The notes under the pieces: model-generated
The model's input: only the letters and a program-made list of their open reading frames with translations
What the model was told of the DNA's origin: nothing
Databases searched by the model: none
Translations under genes and position numbers: made by a program
In this document: piece after piece, positions 9,101 to 17,485 of the stretch
Layout of the letters: each line of letters starts with the position of its first letter
How positions within the stretch are numbered: position 1 is the first letter of the stretch
NCBI GenBank assembly: GCA_025356335.1
Contig: JANXUF010000014.1
Span: 62,001 to 126,000, forward strand
DNA from: Actinomycetes bacterium
Lineage (GTDB): Bacteria > Actinomycetota > Acidimicrobiia > Acidimicrobiales > Ilumatobacteraceae
Reading direction: 5' to 3'
DNA length: 64,000 nt

Positions 9101-10364
9101 CCGGGTCGCGCAGCTGGACGACCGACATGTTGACGCTGATCTCCGCATCGATGCCGTGTGCAGCGAGGGCGGCGAGATCTGCACACGACCGATCGAGGAT
9201 CCATTCCCCGAGCTCGGCAATCGTCTCCGAGCGCTCGGCCAACGGGATGAACTCCGCCGGGTTGATCGCGCCGCGAACGGGATGGTTCCAACGGGCCAGG
9301 GCCTCGAGCTTTTCCAATCGGCCGGAGGCCAGCTCGACGATCGGCTGATAAGCGACGTAGGTCTGTCCGGACGACAGCGCTTCGCGGACATCGGCGGCGA
9401 AAACTGCGAGGTCCGCCCAGCTCGTCGACGCTTGGTTCGCCTCGAAGAAACGAAGCTGTCGGCCGCCGTTCATCTGCGCTTCGTTCAGCGCGATTTCGGC
9501 ATGATCGAACAGCATGTGCGCGTCGCCGGCATTGCGTCCCCATGCCGCTCCGATGCTCGCAGTGATCGAGATCAACGACCCGCCGATCTGGAACGGTTCG
9601 GCAATGACCCGCTCCACCCGAGCGGCGATCGCCCAGGCCTCTTCGATGTCGTGGACGCTACCGAGGATACCGAACCGGTCGCCGCTGAGTCGGGCCGCAA
9701 AGTCTCCCCCGCGGACGCAAGCAGCAAGGCGGGCACCGAACTCGACAAGGATCTGATCGCCGGCCTCTGAGCCGAGCCGGGCGTTGAGCCGTCCGAAGTA
9801 GTCGATGTCCACGACCACGACTGCCGACGACTTGTCGGACGGCGCAGCGTCGAGGTGGGCGAGGAGACCCGCTCGAAGCGGCAGCCCGGTGAGTTCGTCA
9901 GCCGCGTACCTGACGGGTTCATGGCGGGCTTTCGTCGCGACGTCGCCATTCACGTGGTTGTCGGCGCGGGTGTACTGCTCGTCGGCGGTACATGCGAGGG
10001 AGATGGCCTGCTTCGCCGGCTGGACGACGCCGACCGTTGAGGTCGTCCTGTTTGCAGCCGATCGGTCGAGGCGGACGAATGCGACGCGGGAGCCCTGATG
10101 ATCGATGTAGCGCACGCTGCGAAGCTCGAATTCCATCGGCCCAGACCGTGACGTAAGGACAACATGCGCGCCGTCGAAACTGCGATCGATCCATTTCGGA
10201 CCGGTGAACAGACGAGCCAGCGTGCTCCTCGACGAACGGTCGGCGATGTCGACGATCGATCGACCGACGATGTCCGACGTCTCGATATCGAGTTCCCGAA
10301 GGAGCGCTGGGCCGACCCAGAGGATGCGCCGGTCGGCTGTCTCGACGGTGATGGAGAGATTCAC
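6165..10364 (-). CDS. Giant signalling fusion: PAS-GGDEF-EAL-GAF-OmpR/PhoB DNA-binding-PAS-PAS-EAL-like (1399 aa)
   Basis: The start is a GTG (10362-10364) with GGGAG five bases upstream. Domains by residue: PAS about 8-100; GGDEF 155-305 with degenerate SGDRF (227-231) but an intact RxxD I-site (RGGD 218-221); EAL 325-565 with EAL (354-356), DDFGTG (472-477) and EGVE (529-532), so probably an active c-di-GMP phosphodiesterase. Next come GAF 585-740, an OmpR/PhoB winged helix 798-896 (AKEFDLLAYLS, TEHIYRLRSKIE, RTVRGVGYLF), PAS 912-1010 and PAS 1017-1130. The last part, 1145-1390, is a second EAL-like domain with VRV for EAL and GGLGSG for DDFGTG, hence catalytically dead. No membrane segment is seen. 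The combination suggests one protein that reads c-di-GMP or GTP, degrades c-di-GMP and binds DNA. A GTGCAAATGCAC palindrome lies upstream. Confidence 0.87.
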   Translation of the reverse strand: MNLSITVETADRRILWVGPALLRELDIETSDIVGRSIVDIADRSSRSTLARLFTGPKWIDRSFDGAHVVLTSRSGPMEFELRSVRYIDHQGSRVAFVRLDRSAANRTTSTVGVVQPAKQAISLACTADEQYTRADNHVNGDVATKARHEPVRYAADELTGLPLRAGLLAHLDAAPSDKSSAVVVVDIDYFGRLNARLGSEAGDQILVEFGARLAACVRGGDFAARLSGDRFGILGSVHDIEEAWAIAARVERVIAEPFQIGGSLISITASIGAAWGRNAGDAHMLFDHAEIALNEAQMNGGRQLRFFEANQASTSWADLAVFAADVREALSSGQTYVAYQPIVELASGRLEKLEALARWNHPVRGAINPAEFIPLAERSETIAELGEWILDRSCADLAALAAHGIDAEISVNMSVVQLRDPDITSRVASVLARHDINPNRMWIEVTESVLLDDRALVPLHHLHDLGVHLVIDDFGTGYATFQYLTRLPVDALKIDMTFVSGLGIDASDTAIVRSVINLAKELGLQVVAEGVETESQRAQLVALGCRLAQGWLFNPALPFDELVAAYGGSVGGVAVLASPDGSFEELQRLAALRACKILDTAADDAFDSVVRLATQLLATPMGLVSLLDSNRQWFKARIGIEATETSREVAFCHHAIAHPRQPFLVRDVLLDERFVDNPLVTGEPNIRAYAGIPIRSREGLPLGTLCVLDTVPRDFTDEQIAQLTMLADQTGAMLDLRRRAAELTDLLHSVHPSTLAAHGPVSVSQSERDGATAVGEAVVELTRISERVDDTPGQPANVLRFGALELRLSARMVSIDGEDIDVSAKEFDLLAYLSTNAGRVCTRGELLHEVWHAAPDSQNATTVTEHIYRLRSKIEVDPSRPRLLRTVRGVGYLFEPPVGESNGEAPTAESDPRSGEFIHDDTRIVAADAGMLDMMMAAEPADVIGHDVLDVIAPSSHPAAQARMEMQATGQSPGPQVISLRTTTGTEVVTMIRSADVDFDELPAVVVSVREIIDPPHLMRQLVNGVINEVSDAVIVTDPDLHVLSWNPAAERLYGWAEREVLGHTLQNVVRSLKPFDLATVRAEIERSGRWTADADQITRHGTIVEVVTTVNIIFDSGGAIVAIVVVNRPQRERGSVLPAVGHPASSWSEVQRAVNRNEFVVYYEPVVSLADRSVVAVNVRVRWLRPDGGTWDLVDFIGDVESAHALGDLARYVYPTAFLQFEQWHRAGRSIELAIDVSANQLADPEFLDVLAPVVVRLRVAGSSLWLKMTESELQVATDLTYDGLQSLAAKGARIAVGGLGSGWASAATLRRFHVDALAFDSSIIDTKRAQVDGLKSAADAVALGAELSIPVWVEGVSDERHHDLAVRLGCTAGSGRLYGGPTLGDHLDIGRPETFQG

Positions 10365-10470
10365 TTGGGCTCCCTGCACGGAGGGGACTACCCGGACCCG
10401 GACGGCGTGCGTACACCATACCACAGCGCCCGTGCAACGCTGGGTGTGGTGGATGCACCCGGGAGCAACC

Positions 10471-10482
10471 GTGCATTTGCAC
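10471..10482. promoter_or_regulatory. GTGCAAATGCAC palindrome upstream of the GGDEF/EAL fusion
   Basis: On the minus strand this reads GTGCAAATGCAC, about 107 bp before the GTG start of the fusion gene. The same 12-mer lies upstream of the two paralogous response regulators at 44.9 kb and 60.9 kb. It is a perfect palindrome apart from its central AA. No binder is known; a shared regulator is inferred. It lies in the 290-bp gap between this gene and the divergent AlkB-like gene. Confidence 0.6.
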
Positions 10483-10654
10483 CGACGAGCGCGTCCACGA
10501 CTCGTCGCCCTCGGAGGGACCGTCCCGTTGAGCCGGCGTGCGGAACCGACGTAACACAGGATTCGCTGCCCTGCTCGGGTGCGCATCGCCGGACCGGTGT
10601 CGCCCACGCAAGCAGCGGGCAACGTTGTGACACCCAGGGTCTACGTTCGCGTAT

Positions 10655-11362
10655 ATGAGCACAGATGCCACGTGGCTGATGCAGGAGCCGACCGTCGAAC
10701 GTGTCGCCCTCGACACGGATTGCTGGGTCGACGTCGTTCGAGGATTCGTCCCTGACCATCGGCGTGTTCACGACGATCTGGCGAGCGGCGCCCGATGGCA
10801 GAACGGGCGAACGTTCTACTACGAGCGCTGGGTCGATGATGTCCGTCGCAGCGCTACGCAGTCGGGCGCCGGTCGTCATCCTGCGCTGATCGAATCGGAG
10901 ACGTGGTTGTTCCGCCGGTACCGCGTGCGGTTTTCGGGTGTCGTGCTCAGTGAGTACCGCGACGCACGCGAGGGGCTCGGCTTTCATCGCGACCGGGGTA
11001 TGACGTGGCTCGACGAGACACTCGTCGCCCTGCTGACCTTCGGCGGTCAGCGGCCGTGGCTGATGCGGCCCGATACCGGCCGGCCGCCGATCGACGCCGA
11101 CGGTGCCAGCGGGTCGATCGATCTCGCTCCTGCTGGTGGTGATCTGCTGGTGATGGGCGGGCGTTGTCAACGCAGTTGGCTGCACGCCGTGCCGACCGTC
11201 CCGTACGCAGTCGAGAGTCGGATCTCCGCGCAGTGGCGTTGGACGTCGAGACGTGGCGAGCCCGACACCGAGCCGAAACCTCGTGACCCTCGGTACTTCT
11301 CCAAACCAGCTGGCGGAGCGCCCCGGCTCCCCATCGCCGGTGACGACCCGCACAGGACGTGA
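10655..11362 (+). CDS. AlkB-like 2-oxoglutarate/Fe(II) dioxygenase
   Basis: A 235-residue protein with the AlkB-type double-stranded beta-helix pattern. The Fe ligands H and D are in LGFHRDRGM, the distal His in QRSWLHAVP, and the 2-oxoglutarate-binding Arg region in RISAQWRW. YRDAREGLGFHRD resembles the nucleotide-lid side of AlkB homologues. Such enzymes remove alkyl groups from DNA or RNA bases by oxidation; some bacterial AlkB-like proteins act on other substrates. It stands alone, divergent from the signalling fusion, and I saw no SOS-type operator. Confidence 0.82.
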   Translation: MSTDATWLMQEPTVERVALDTDCWVDVVRGFVPDHRRVHDDLASGARWQNGRTFYYERWVDDVRRSATQSGAGRHPALIESETWLFRRYRVRFSGVVLSEYRDAREGLGFHRDRGMTWLDETLVALLTFGGQRPWLMRPDTGRPPIDADGASGSIDLAPAGGDLLVMGGRCQRSWLHAVPTVPYAVESRISAQWRWTSRRGEPDTEPKPRDPRYFSKPAGGAPRLPIAGDDPHRT

Positions 11363-11443
11363 CCGAACGCCGGCACAGCGGGCAACGAACAGCTCATCCC
11401 TTTGACGGATGACGGATCGAGGGGTGTTCCGTACGGTTCGACC

Positions 11444-12466
11444 ATGACATCTTCGAGTGCCGCATCGACGGAGCGTTCACCAAACGGCGAGCTCGCAGCT
11501 CCGTCTGGGGATGCGGTCTCGTTGCGGTCACCTCGACGCTGGCCGGTCAGGGCTGCTGCAGTGCTCATTGTCGCAACGGCGTGTGCGCTGAATCGCTCCG
11601 GGGCGTTCGTGATCGTCGTGTTGTTCATCGTCGTCGTCCCGTTCGAGAAAATGTTCCCACGTCATCGTCAGCCTGTTCGCCGACCGCATCTGCGCACGGA
11701 TATCTGCTACGGGTTGGCGGCGCCGGCGCTGACGCTCGCTTCGTTGGCGGTCGGCATCGTCATCGGGGTCGCCAGCTTGGCGTGGTTGCCGGGACTTGCG
11801 CTGCGTCCGCTGGTCGGAGCCATGCCGACAGGGGTGCGGCTCGTCTGTGGTGTGCTGCTCTTCGATTGCACTGTCTACTGGGTGCACCGTTTCAGTCACG
11901 AGGTTCCGTTCCTGTGGCGCTTCCACTCTGTGCATCACTCGACCCGTCATCTCGACTGGGTGAGCGGGTTGCGCAATCACCCTCTCGACGGTGCGTTGTT
12001 CGCACCGCCGTTCGTCTTCCTCGCGGCGTGCGGTTTCCGCCTGCAGTTCGTCGGTGTATTGACGGTCGTCCAGGGGGTCCTCGGACTGTTCCTCCATGCG
12101 AACGTGTCGTGGCGGTGGCGTCCGCTGCATCGCGTCGTGATCACGCCCGAGTTCCATCACTGGCATCATTCGAGCGAGTCCGATGCGGTCAACACGAACT
12201 ACTCGACGTTCCTGCCGGTGTGGGACCTCGTGTTCGGGACGTATTGCATGCCGAGTGAGCGTCGCCCGCAGCGATACGGCATCAACGAGCCGATGCCGAG
12301 CGGCATGGTGAACCAGTTGCGCTATCCGTTCGTCGGTTTGGCGACCCCTCGTCGATGCTTCCTGTTCTTCCTGCGCCACCCTGTGCGTGCTACGGGTCAT
12401 CTCGCTCGTTCCGTCGGGCGGGGACTGCGACAAATGCGGGTCGTGGCGCTCCGTCCTCACCGATGA
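11444..12466 (+). CDS. Fatty acid hydroxylase / sterol-desaturase-type membrane protein
   Basis: About 340 residues with several membrane segments in the first half and three histidine boxes: HRFSH, HSVHH and HHWHH followed by SSESDAVNTNYS. These ligand a di-iron centre in the fatty acid hydroxylase superfamily (Pfam PF04116). Members hydroxylate or desaturate sterols, fatty acids, carotenoids or ether lipids; actinobacterial ones are mostly uncharacterised. I prefer the ATG at 11444; the frame is open back to a TTG at 11402. The kinase gene follows 16 bp after the stop and may be co-transcribed. Confidence 0.85.
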   Translation: MTSSSAASTERSPNGELAAPSGDAVSLRSPRRWPVRAAAVLIVATACALNRSGAFVIVVLFIVVVPFEKMFPRHRQPVRRPHLRTDICYGLAAPALTLASLAVGIVIGVASLAWLPGLALRPLVGAMPTGVRLVCGVLLFDCTVYWVHRFSHEVPFLWRFHSVHHSTRHLDWVSGLRNHPLDGALFAPPFVFLAACGFRLQFVGVLTVVQGVLGLFLHANVSWRWRPLHRVVITPEFHHWHHSSESDAVNTNYSTFLPVWDLVFGTYCMPSERRPQRYGINEPMPSGMVNQLRYPFVGLATPRRCFLFFLRHPVRATGHLARSVGRGLRQMRVVALRPHR

Positions 12467-12482
12467 TTCATACACTCCAGAG

Positions 12483-13673
12483 ATGACCGCCTCGATGGGT
12501 CGAGCATTCAGCACCCACGGCTCGATACGCCTCGATCGGCTGATCGTCGCCGCACTCGTGACGTGTGACCTGACAGGCATTGCCGTCGACGTTGCCAGGC
12601 GGACGATCTCGACCGCGCCGGCGGTCGCCGGCCTCGGTGTCGTCTCGTTGGCGACGGCTGCGTCGTTCCTGTGGCGTCGCCAGCGTCCACTGTTGGTCAT
12701 GGTGGCATCGATCGTCGGTGTCATCGTCGGGAACTCGATCCACCATCCGGCGCTCGTGACGCAGCGGACCGGCGCCCAATTCGTCCTCGTAGTTTTCGCA
12801 GTGGCGTCGTGGGGGACTCATCGACGATTCGACGCCATCGTGCCTGGTGTGATCGCCGCCATGGCGGCACTCGGCACGGCATCGAGCGGCAAAGGCGTTG
12901 TCGCGACACTGTCGATCCCACTCGCGCTCGTCGCTGCGCCGTGGTTCGCCGGTTATGCATCGCGGATGCGGCGCCAGCACCTCGCAGATGTCGAGCAGCG
13001 ATTGGTTCGTGCGGAAGCCGACCGCGAAAGCCAAGCCAGACGAGCCGTTGCAGACGAACGGGCGAAGCTGGCTCGGGAACTTCACGACGTCGTCGCCCAT
13101 CATGTGAGCCTCATCGGCGTGCAGGCAGGAGCCGCCAGAGTCAACCTCGGCTCGGACAACGATCGAACACGTCAGGCGCTCGCTCACATCGAGACCTCCA
13201 GCCGCGCCGCGGTCGCCGAAATGCGTCACCTCCTCGATGCGCTCACCAGCGAGCCTGGCAGCGCTGCGACGGCACCGCCACCGACGCTCGCCGAGTTCGA
13301 CACGCTCTGCGACGGCTATCGTGGTGCCGGTCTGGACGTACGGCGTACCGTCACCGGCGACATCGGGACGGTCCCGCAGATGCAGGCGGTGGCGTTGTAC
13401 CGCATCGTCGAGGAGGCGCTGACGAACGTCACGAGACACTCGACCGCTTCGACGTGCAATGTTCGGTTGAACGTCGGCGATCGGGCGACCACGCTCGTCG
13501 TCGACGATCCCGGATGGCGACGACCGAACACATCGACCACCCAACCGGGAAGTGGTCACGGCCTGACCGGCATCCGTCAACGCGTGGAACTCTTCGGCGG
13601 GTGCTCGGCCATCGGACCGACCAGTACCGGCGGGTTCGTCGTCGAGGCGGTCATTCCGCTGCGCAGCGTCTGA
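12483..13673 (+). CDS. DesK/NarL-type sensor histidine kinase
   Basis: A 396-residue kinase with about five hydrophobic segments in residues 20-155 and little extracytoplasmic sequence, then a coiled region. The HisKA_3 phospho-acceptor box ARELHDVVAHH has its His at about 201. An HATPase_c domain follows, with LYRIVEEALTNVTRHS (N box) and GSGHGLTGIRQRVELFGG (G box). Such kinases pair with LuxR-type response regulators. The next gene is one, and its ATG overlaps this stop (TGATG at 13671-13675). The stimulus is unknown; the membrane-embedded sensor resembles those that sense envelope state. Start chosen at the first in-frame ATG after the upstream gene. Confidence 0.9.
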   Translation: MTASMGRAFSTHGSIRLDRLIVAALVTCDLTGIAVDVARRTISTAPAVAGLGVVSLATAASFLWRRQRPLLVMVASIVGVIVGNSIHHPALVTQRTGAQFVLVVFAVASWGTHRRFDAIVPGVIAAMAALGTASSGKGVVATLSIPLALVAAPWFAGYASRMRRQHLADVEQRLVRAEADRESQARRAVADERAKLARELHDVVAHHVSLIGVQAGAARVNLGSDNDRTRQALAHIETSSRAAVAEMRHLLDALTSEPGSAATAPPPTLAEFDTLCDGYRGAGLDVRRTVTGDIGTVPQMQAVALYRIVEEALTNVTRHSTASTCNVRLNVGDRATTLVVDDPGWRRPNTSTTQPGSGHGLTGIRQRVELFGGCSAIGPTSTGGFVVEAVIPLRSV

Positions 13674-14425
13674 TGGCCGAGCTGCGCGCCGCGCCTCGGG
13701 TGCTCATCGCCGATGACCAGCCGTTGATGAGATCGGCAATCCGATCGATTCTCGAAGCGGACGGCATCGTCGTCGTCGCTGAAGCCGGCGATGGACAGAC
13801 GGCCATCGATCTGTGTCGCCTCGAACAGCCCGACATCATCGTCATGGACGTCCGCATGCCGGGCCGCGATGGGATTTCCGCGACCGCCTCGCTCGCCAAC
13901 CAGTCCTCGCCGACGCGTGTGCTGGTCCTCACGACGTTCGACGACGACGAAACACTCTTCGGTGCGCTGCAAGCAGGCGCCGCAGGGTTCATGCTGAAGA
14001 ACGCTCCCCCCGAAGCGGTGCAGCAGGCAGTTCGTAGCATCTGGGGTGGCGAATCGATTCTCGACAAGTCCGTTCTCGCCAGGGTGATGCGCCGTTTTGT
14101 CGACCCGCTGTCCCCTTTGCAAGCGCTGCAACCCGATCGTGGCTCCGCCTCGGACCGGAATGTCGCCGGCATTGAACCAAATGCGACACCGCCGCTCACG
14201 GAACGCGAGAAGGACGTGCTGTTCCTGCTCGCAGCAGGGCTGAGCAATGTGGAGATCGCCGCACATCTGCACATCGGCGAGACGACCGCCAAGACTCACG
14301 TTTCGCATGTCATTCTCAAACTCGGGGTCCGCGATCGCCTGCAGGCCGTGATCCAGGCATACTCCTCGGGCTTCGCTCAACGCCCGAGAACCTTACAAAC
14401 CCGAAAAGTCGGTGGCCAACCATGA
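13673..14425 (+). CDS. NarL/LuxR-family response regulator
   Basis: A 250-residue regulator. The receiver starts RVLIADDQPLMRSAIRS, with phospho-acceptor Asp in DIIVMDVRMPGRDG, the conserved Thr in VLVLTTFDDD and Lys in GFMLKNAPPE. A linker of about 60 residues, longer than usual, precedes the LuxR HTH (LTEREKDVLFLLAAGLSNVEIAAHL, then TAKTHVSHVILKLGVRDRLQAV). Cognate kinase is the overlapping upstream gene. No downstream gene shares the strand, so targets are unknown; the upstream fatty-acid-hydroxylase-type gene is a candidate by position. Confidence 0.92.
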   Translation: MAELRAAPRVLIADDQPLMRSAIRSILEADGIVVVAEAGDGQTAIDLCRLEQPDIIVMDVRMPGRDGISATASLANQSSPTRVLVLTTFDDDETLFGALQAGAAGFMLKNAPPEAVQQAVRSIWGGESILDKSVLARVMRRFVDPLSPLQALQPDRGSASDRNVAGIEPNATPPLTEREKDVLFLLAAGLSNVEIAAHLHIGETTAKTHVSHVILKLGVRDRLQAVIQAYSSGFAQRPRTLQTRKVGGQP

Positions 14426-14469
14426 TTCTTCGAGTACCCCGCCTGCCCAAGCGTGCTACTGAGCGAGCA

Positions 14470-15804
14470 TCAGGGCGGGCCGGTCGATGGTGATGTCGCC
14501 GGGCGTTGCGACCCGAATGGATCGGCGGTGGCCGACTGCAGGCCGTGCACGAGTTCGCCGCTCGAGGGATGGTGCGGGTGTGCGCCGAACACTGCGTCGA
14601 GGAATCTGACGACGATCGTCGAGGTGTCAGTCGTGCCGGTCGTGCCGACCGCACCGACCAGTGTGGAGAACACCGAGGTGCCGAGCAGTAATGGGATCGA
14701 TGCCGCGTCTGTCACATCGAGGTGCAGCGCGTCGAGGACACCCGCAGTGACAATTTGCGTCGAGCGGGCTGCCAGCGTGCCGAGCAACGGATCGGCAACG
14801 GCTCCGTTGTTCACCGTGACGAGCACCAGCGTCGGCTTCGTCGGGGGTCTGCGGTTGGCCTCGTCGCGGGCGTTCCCGTCGAGGTCGAACATCGCCCCGA
14901 TCCGGGGATCGCTGAGGCTCGCGTCGAAAGCGATCGAAGCTGCGTAGGAATGTCCGCCGACGGCGATGCGGCGAAGATCGATGGGCCCGACCCGTTGCGC
15001 CAACGACGGGCCCTGCAGGAAATCGAGCAGACGCGTGAGCGTCGACGACCGCTTGCTGCGATCCGTCGATGTCGACGCCGGGTGGCTCCACTCTGCTCGC
15101 ACGTCGGTTTGTGTTGCCAGAACGACGTAGCCGTGGCTCGCCAGATCCTCGGCCAACGACGTCGAGAATGCGACCACGGAACGCCAGCCCGGTGAAAGTA
15201 GGACGACGGGCCGTGGCGTTTCGGTCGGGGCCGGAGTTGCGTCGATCTGCGCCGCCGACGTCACCCGGTCCATCAACGCAGGATCGAGCCCAGCCGCCTG
15301 AGCCCACGCCGGGTCGACGTAGCGGTGACGGCCGCGTCCCGTCGCCGCCAGCGCAGGGTAGAACACCACGGTGTCAGCGAACCCGGAAGCGGCGATCCCG
15401 ACAGCCGAAGGACCGTCCGGCGCCGGCAGCGCGACTGCGTGCAAGGGCGACCACGTAGCAAGCGAAGGAGACGCCGTTGTCGTGGGAGGTGGGGCCATGC
15501 CCGCGAGGGGCTCCGACGTGGGCGCACCCGTACCGAACTCGGTTTCCACGGTCGACGTGCCATCGGTCTGATCGGCGACCGTCGCAAACCCAGCGGACGA
15601 GATCGACACGCTCACGGTCGGAGCGGCCGAACTCGAAACTGCGGACTCGGAGGTGACAGCGTTCGCTGCCCCGGCGGTGGAAACACCATGCGCTGCGCAG
15701 CCAGAGGCCAAGGCAGCGAGCACAGCGCCCGCCAGCAGCATCGGGCCCCTCGCCCGCACGGCATCGGTCACCGACTTGGAATGCACGTCCATAGCATGCC
15801 GCAT
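14470..15804 (-). CDS. Lipoprotein alpha/beta-hydrolase (PAF-acetylhydrolase-like)
   Basis: A 444-residue exported protein. The signal peptide ends in the lipobox LASGC (Cys 36), and a Ser/Thr/Pro-rich linker reaches about residue 120. The hydrolase domain has PVVLLSPGWRSVVAFSTSLAEDLASHGYVVL (oxyanion region; shown by its opening LLSPG), the nucleophile elbow GGHSYAA and a late DALHLDVTD that may hold the acid/His. The layout resembles bacterial platelet-activating-factor acetylhydrolase-like and dienelactone hydrolases. The start lies 28 bp after the ptsI stop on the same strand, so it may be read through from the PTS operon, though no functional link is evident. Internal ATG at 15792 is an alternative start. 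Confidence 0.75.
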   Translation of the reverse strand: MRHAMDVHSKSVTDAVRARGPMLLAGAVLAALASGCAAHGVSTAGAANAVTSESAVSSSAAPTVSVSISSAGFATVADQTDGTSTVETEFGTGAPTSEPLAGMAPPPTTTASPSLATWSPLHAVALPAPDGPSAVGIAASGFADTVVFYPALAATGRGRHRYVDPAWAQAAGLDPALMDRVTSAAQIDATPAPTETPRPVVLLSPGWRSVVAFSTSLAEDLASHGYVVLATQTDVRAEWSHPASTSTDRSKRSSTLTRLLDFLQGPSLAQRVGPIDLRRIAVGGHSYAASIAFDASLSDPRIGAMFDLDGNARDEANRRPPTKPTLVLVTVNNGAVADPLLGTLAARSTQIVTAGVLDALHLDVTDAASIPLLLGTSVFSTLVGAVGTTGTTDTSTIVVRFLDAVFGAHPHHPSSGELVHGLQSATADPFGSQRPATSPSTGPP

Positions 15805-15832
15805 ATTCTGCAGCTACAGACGGGCACCTCTA

Positions 15833-17485
15833 TCAGCCGTTGACGACGGCATCCCTCGCCAGTGCTGCGTCCTCCGCGGCAAGCGCCCGTTCGACGAGTT
15901 GTCGGCATTCGTCGAGCGTTCGTTTGGAAAGCGCCCGGCGCACCTGTGGCAACGAGCGCGCTGACATCGACAGCGAGGTGATGCCCATGCCGGCGAACAG
16001 CGTCGACAAGGCAGGATCAGCTGCCGATTCGCCGCAGATGCCGACCGGTTTGCCGTGCTCGATGCCGGCCTCTGCGCACATCGCGATCAACGACAGCAGC
16101 GCAGGCTGCCAGGGATCGAGCAATTCGGTGAGCGTGCCCTCCATACGATCGGCGGCGAATGTGTACTGCGACAGGTCGTTCGTGCCGATGCTCAGGAAGT
16201 CGACGACATCGAGCATCTCACCTGCCCGCAACGCCGCTGCCGGAATCTCGATCATCACCCCGACGGTGTCGAGACCTGCAGCATGGGCCTGTTCGCTGAA
16301 CCAGCGGGCTTCGGCCACGGTGGCGACCATCGGTGCCATCACCCAGACATCGGATCCGGGCACGTCCGCAACGGCTGCTGCGAGCGCTGCAAGTTGCAGT
16401 TGGATGATTTCGGGACGGGCCCGACCGATGCGCAGTCCACGGACGCCGAGCGCCGGATTCGGTTCAGCGTGCATTTCGAGGAATGGCAGCGGTTTGTCGG
16501 CACCGGCGTCGAGCGTACGCACGACGACCTTCTTGCCGTGAGCAGCCTCCAAGACGGCTGCGTAGGCTGCGCGTTGTTCTTCGAACGTCGGCGCGTCTTC
16601 GCGGTCGAGGAACAGGAACTCCGTACGGAACAGTCCGACACCTTCGAAATGCTCGTGGTCAACGCATTCGAGATCGGCGACCGAACCGATGTTGTGCAAC
16701 AGCCCGACTGGGTGGCCGTCAGCCGTGCGGCCCGGCCCGGTCAGCGAGCCGAGTTCGGCGACGATGCTGTCGGCTTCGGCTCTCAACGCGCGCCGTCGAT
16801 CGACGGAGGGGTCCGTCTCGACCGTGCCTGCACCGGCATCGATACCGACGATCGTGCCATCGGCGATATGCATCACTCCGGCGCAGGCGACGATGCATGG
16901 CAGGCCGAGGGCGCGGGCGAGAATCGCCGTGTGGCTCGTCGGTCCGCCTCGTTCGGTCACCAGCGCGAGCACGACGGACGTGTCGATCCCGGATGTGTCG
17001 GCAGGCGAGAGGTCGTCGGCGGCGAGCACGAATGGATGGCCAGGCGTCGGAATGCCCGGCATCGGCATGCCGAGGACGACGGCAATGACACGGTCGCGGA
17101 TGTCGGCGAGATCTCCGGCGCGCTCTGCGAGGTAGCCGCCCGCTTCGGTGAGCATCTGGCGGTAGCCCTCGAAGGCGTTGAACAACGCATGCGGAGCGTC
17201 GGTGCGTGCAGCGATCAGCTCCTCGACCTGCTCGCTGAGCGTGGGATCGGCGGCGATCATGCTCAGCGCATCGAGCACTGCCGAGGCCGTCGGATCGCTG
17301 GCTTCCAACGAGCGGGCAGCGAGGTCGGCGCTGACCGCGGCGAGCGCGCCGCTCGCCAACGCCGCTTCTGCGGCGTTGTCGACGACGGGACGGGCGCTCG
17401 GCAGCTCCGGCGGACGGCCCATCTTCACGAGCGGAGCGACAACGATTCCGACGCCGACACCGACGCCGTGCAGCACGTCAGGCAC
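15833..17485 (-). CDS. ptsI: PTS enzyme I (phosphoenolpyruvate-protein phosphotransferase)
   Basis: About 550 residues, normal length for EI. Order: N-terminal swivelling/HPr-binding part, phospho-His motif GGPTSHTAILAR, and a C-terminal PEP-binding TIM barrel with GLFRTEFLFLDRE, PNPALGVRGLR, MIEIPAA, SIGTNDLSQYTFAADR and GKPVGICGESAADP. It transfers phosphate from PEP to HPr in the cytoplasm. The GTG start at 17485 overlaps the end of ptsH by eight bases; the frame is open further upstream to a TTG, so this start is a judgement. Having EI in a sugar-specific operon, after HPr, EIIA, EIIB and EIIC, makes this locus a self-sufficient PTS. Confidence 0.9.
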   Translation of the reverse strand: MPDVLHGVGVGVGIVVAPLVKMGRPPELPSARPVVDNAAEAALASGALAAVSADLAARSLEASDPTASAVLDALSMIAADPTLSEQVEELIAARTDAPHALFNAFEGYRQMLTEAGGYLAERAGDLADIRDRVIAVVLGMPMPGIPTPGHPFVLAADDLSPADTSGIDTSVVLALVTERGGPTSHTAILARALGLPCIVACAGVMHIADGTIVGIDAGAGTVETDPSVDRRRALRAEADSIVAELGSLTGPGRTADGHPVGLLHNIGSVADLECVDHEHFEGVGLFRTEFLFLDREDAPTFEEQRAAYAAVLEAAHGKKVVVRTLDAGADKPLPFLEMHAEPNPALGVRGLRIGRARPEIIQLQLAALAAAVADVPGSDVWVMAPMVATVAEARWFSEQAHAAGLDTVGVMIEIPAAALRAGEMLDVVDFLSIGTNDLSQYTFAADRMEGTLTELLDPWQPALLSLIAMCAEAGIEHGKPVGICGESAADPALSTLFAGMGITSLSMSARSLPQVRRALSKRTLDECRQLVERALAAEDAALARDAVVNG

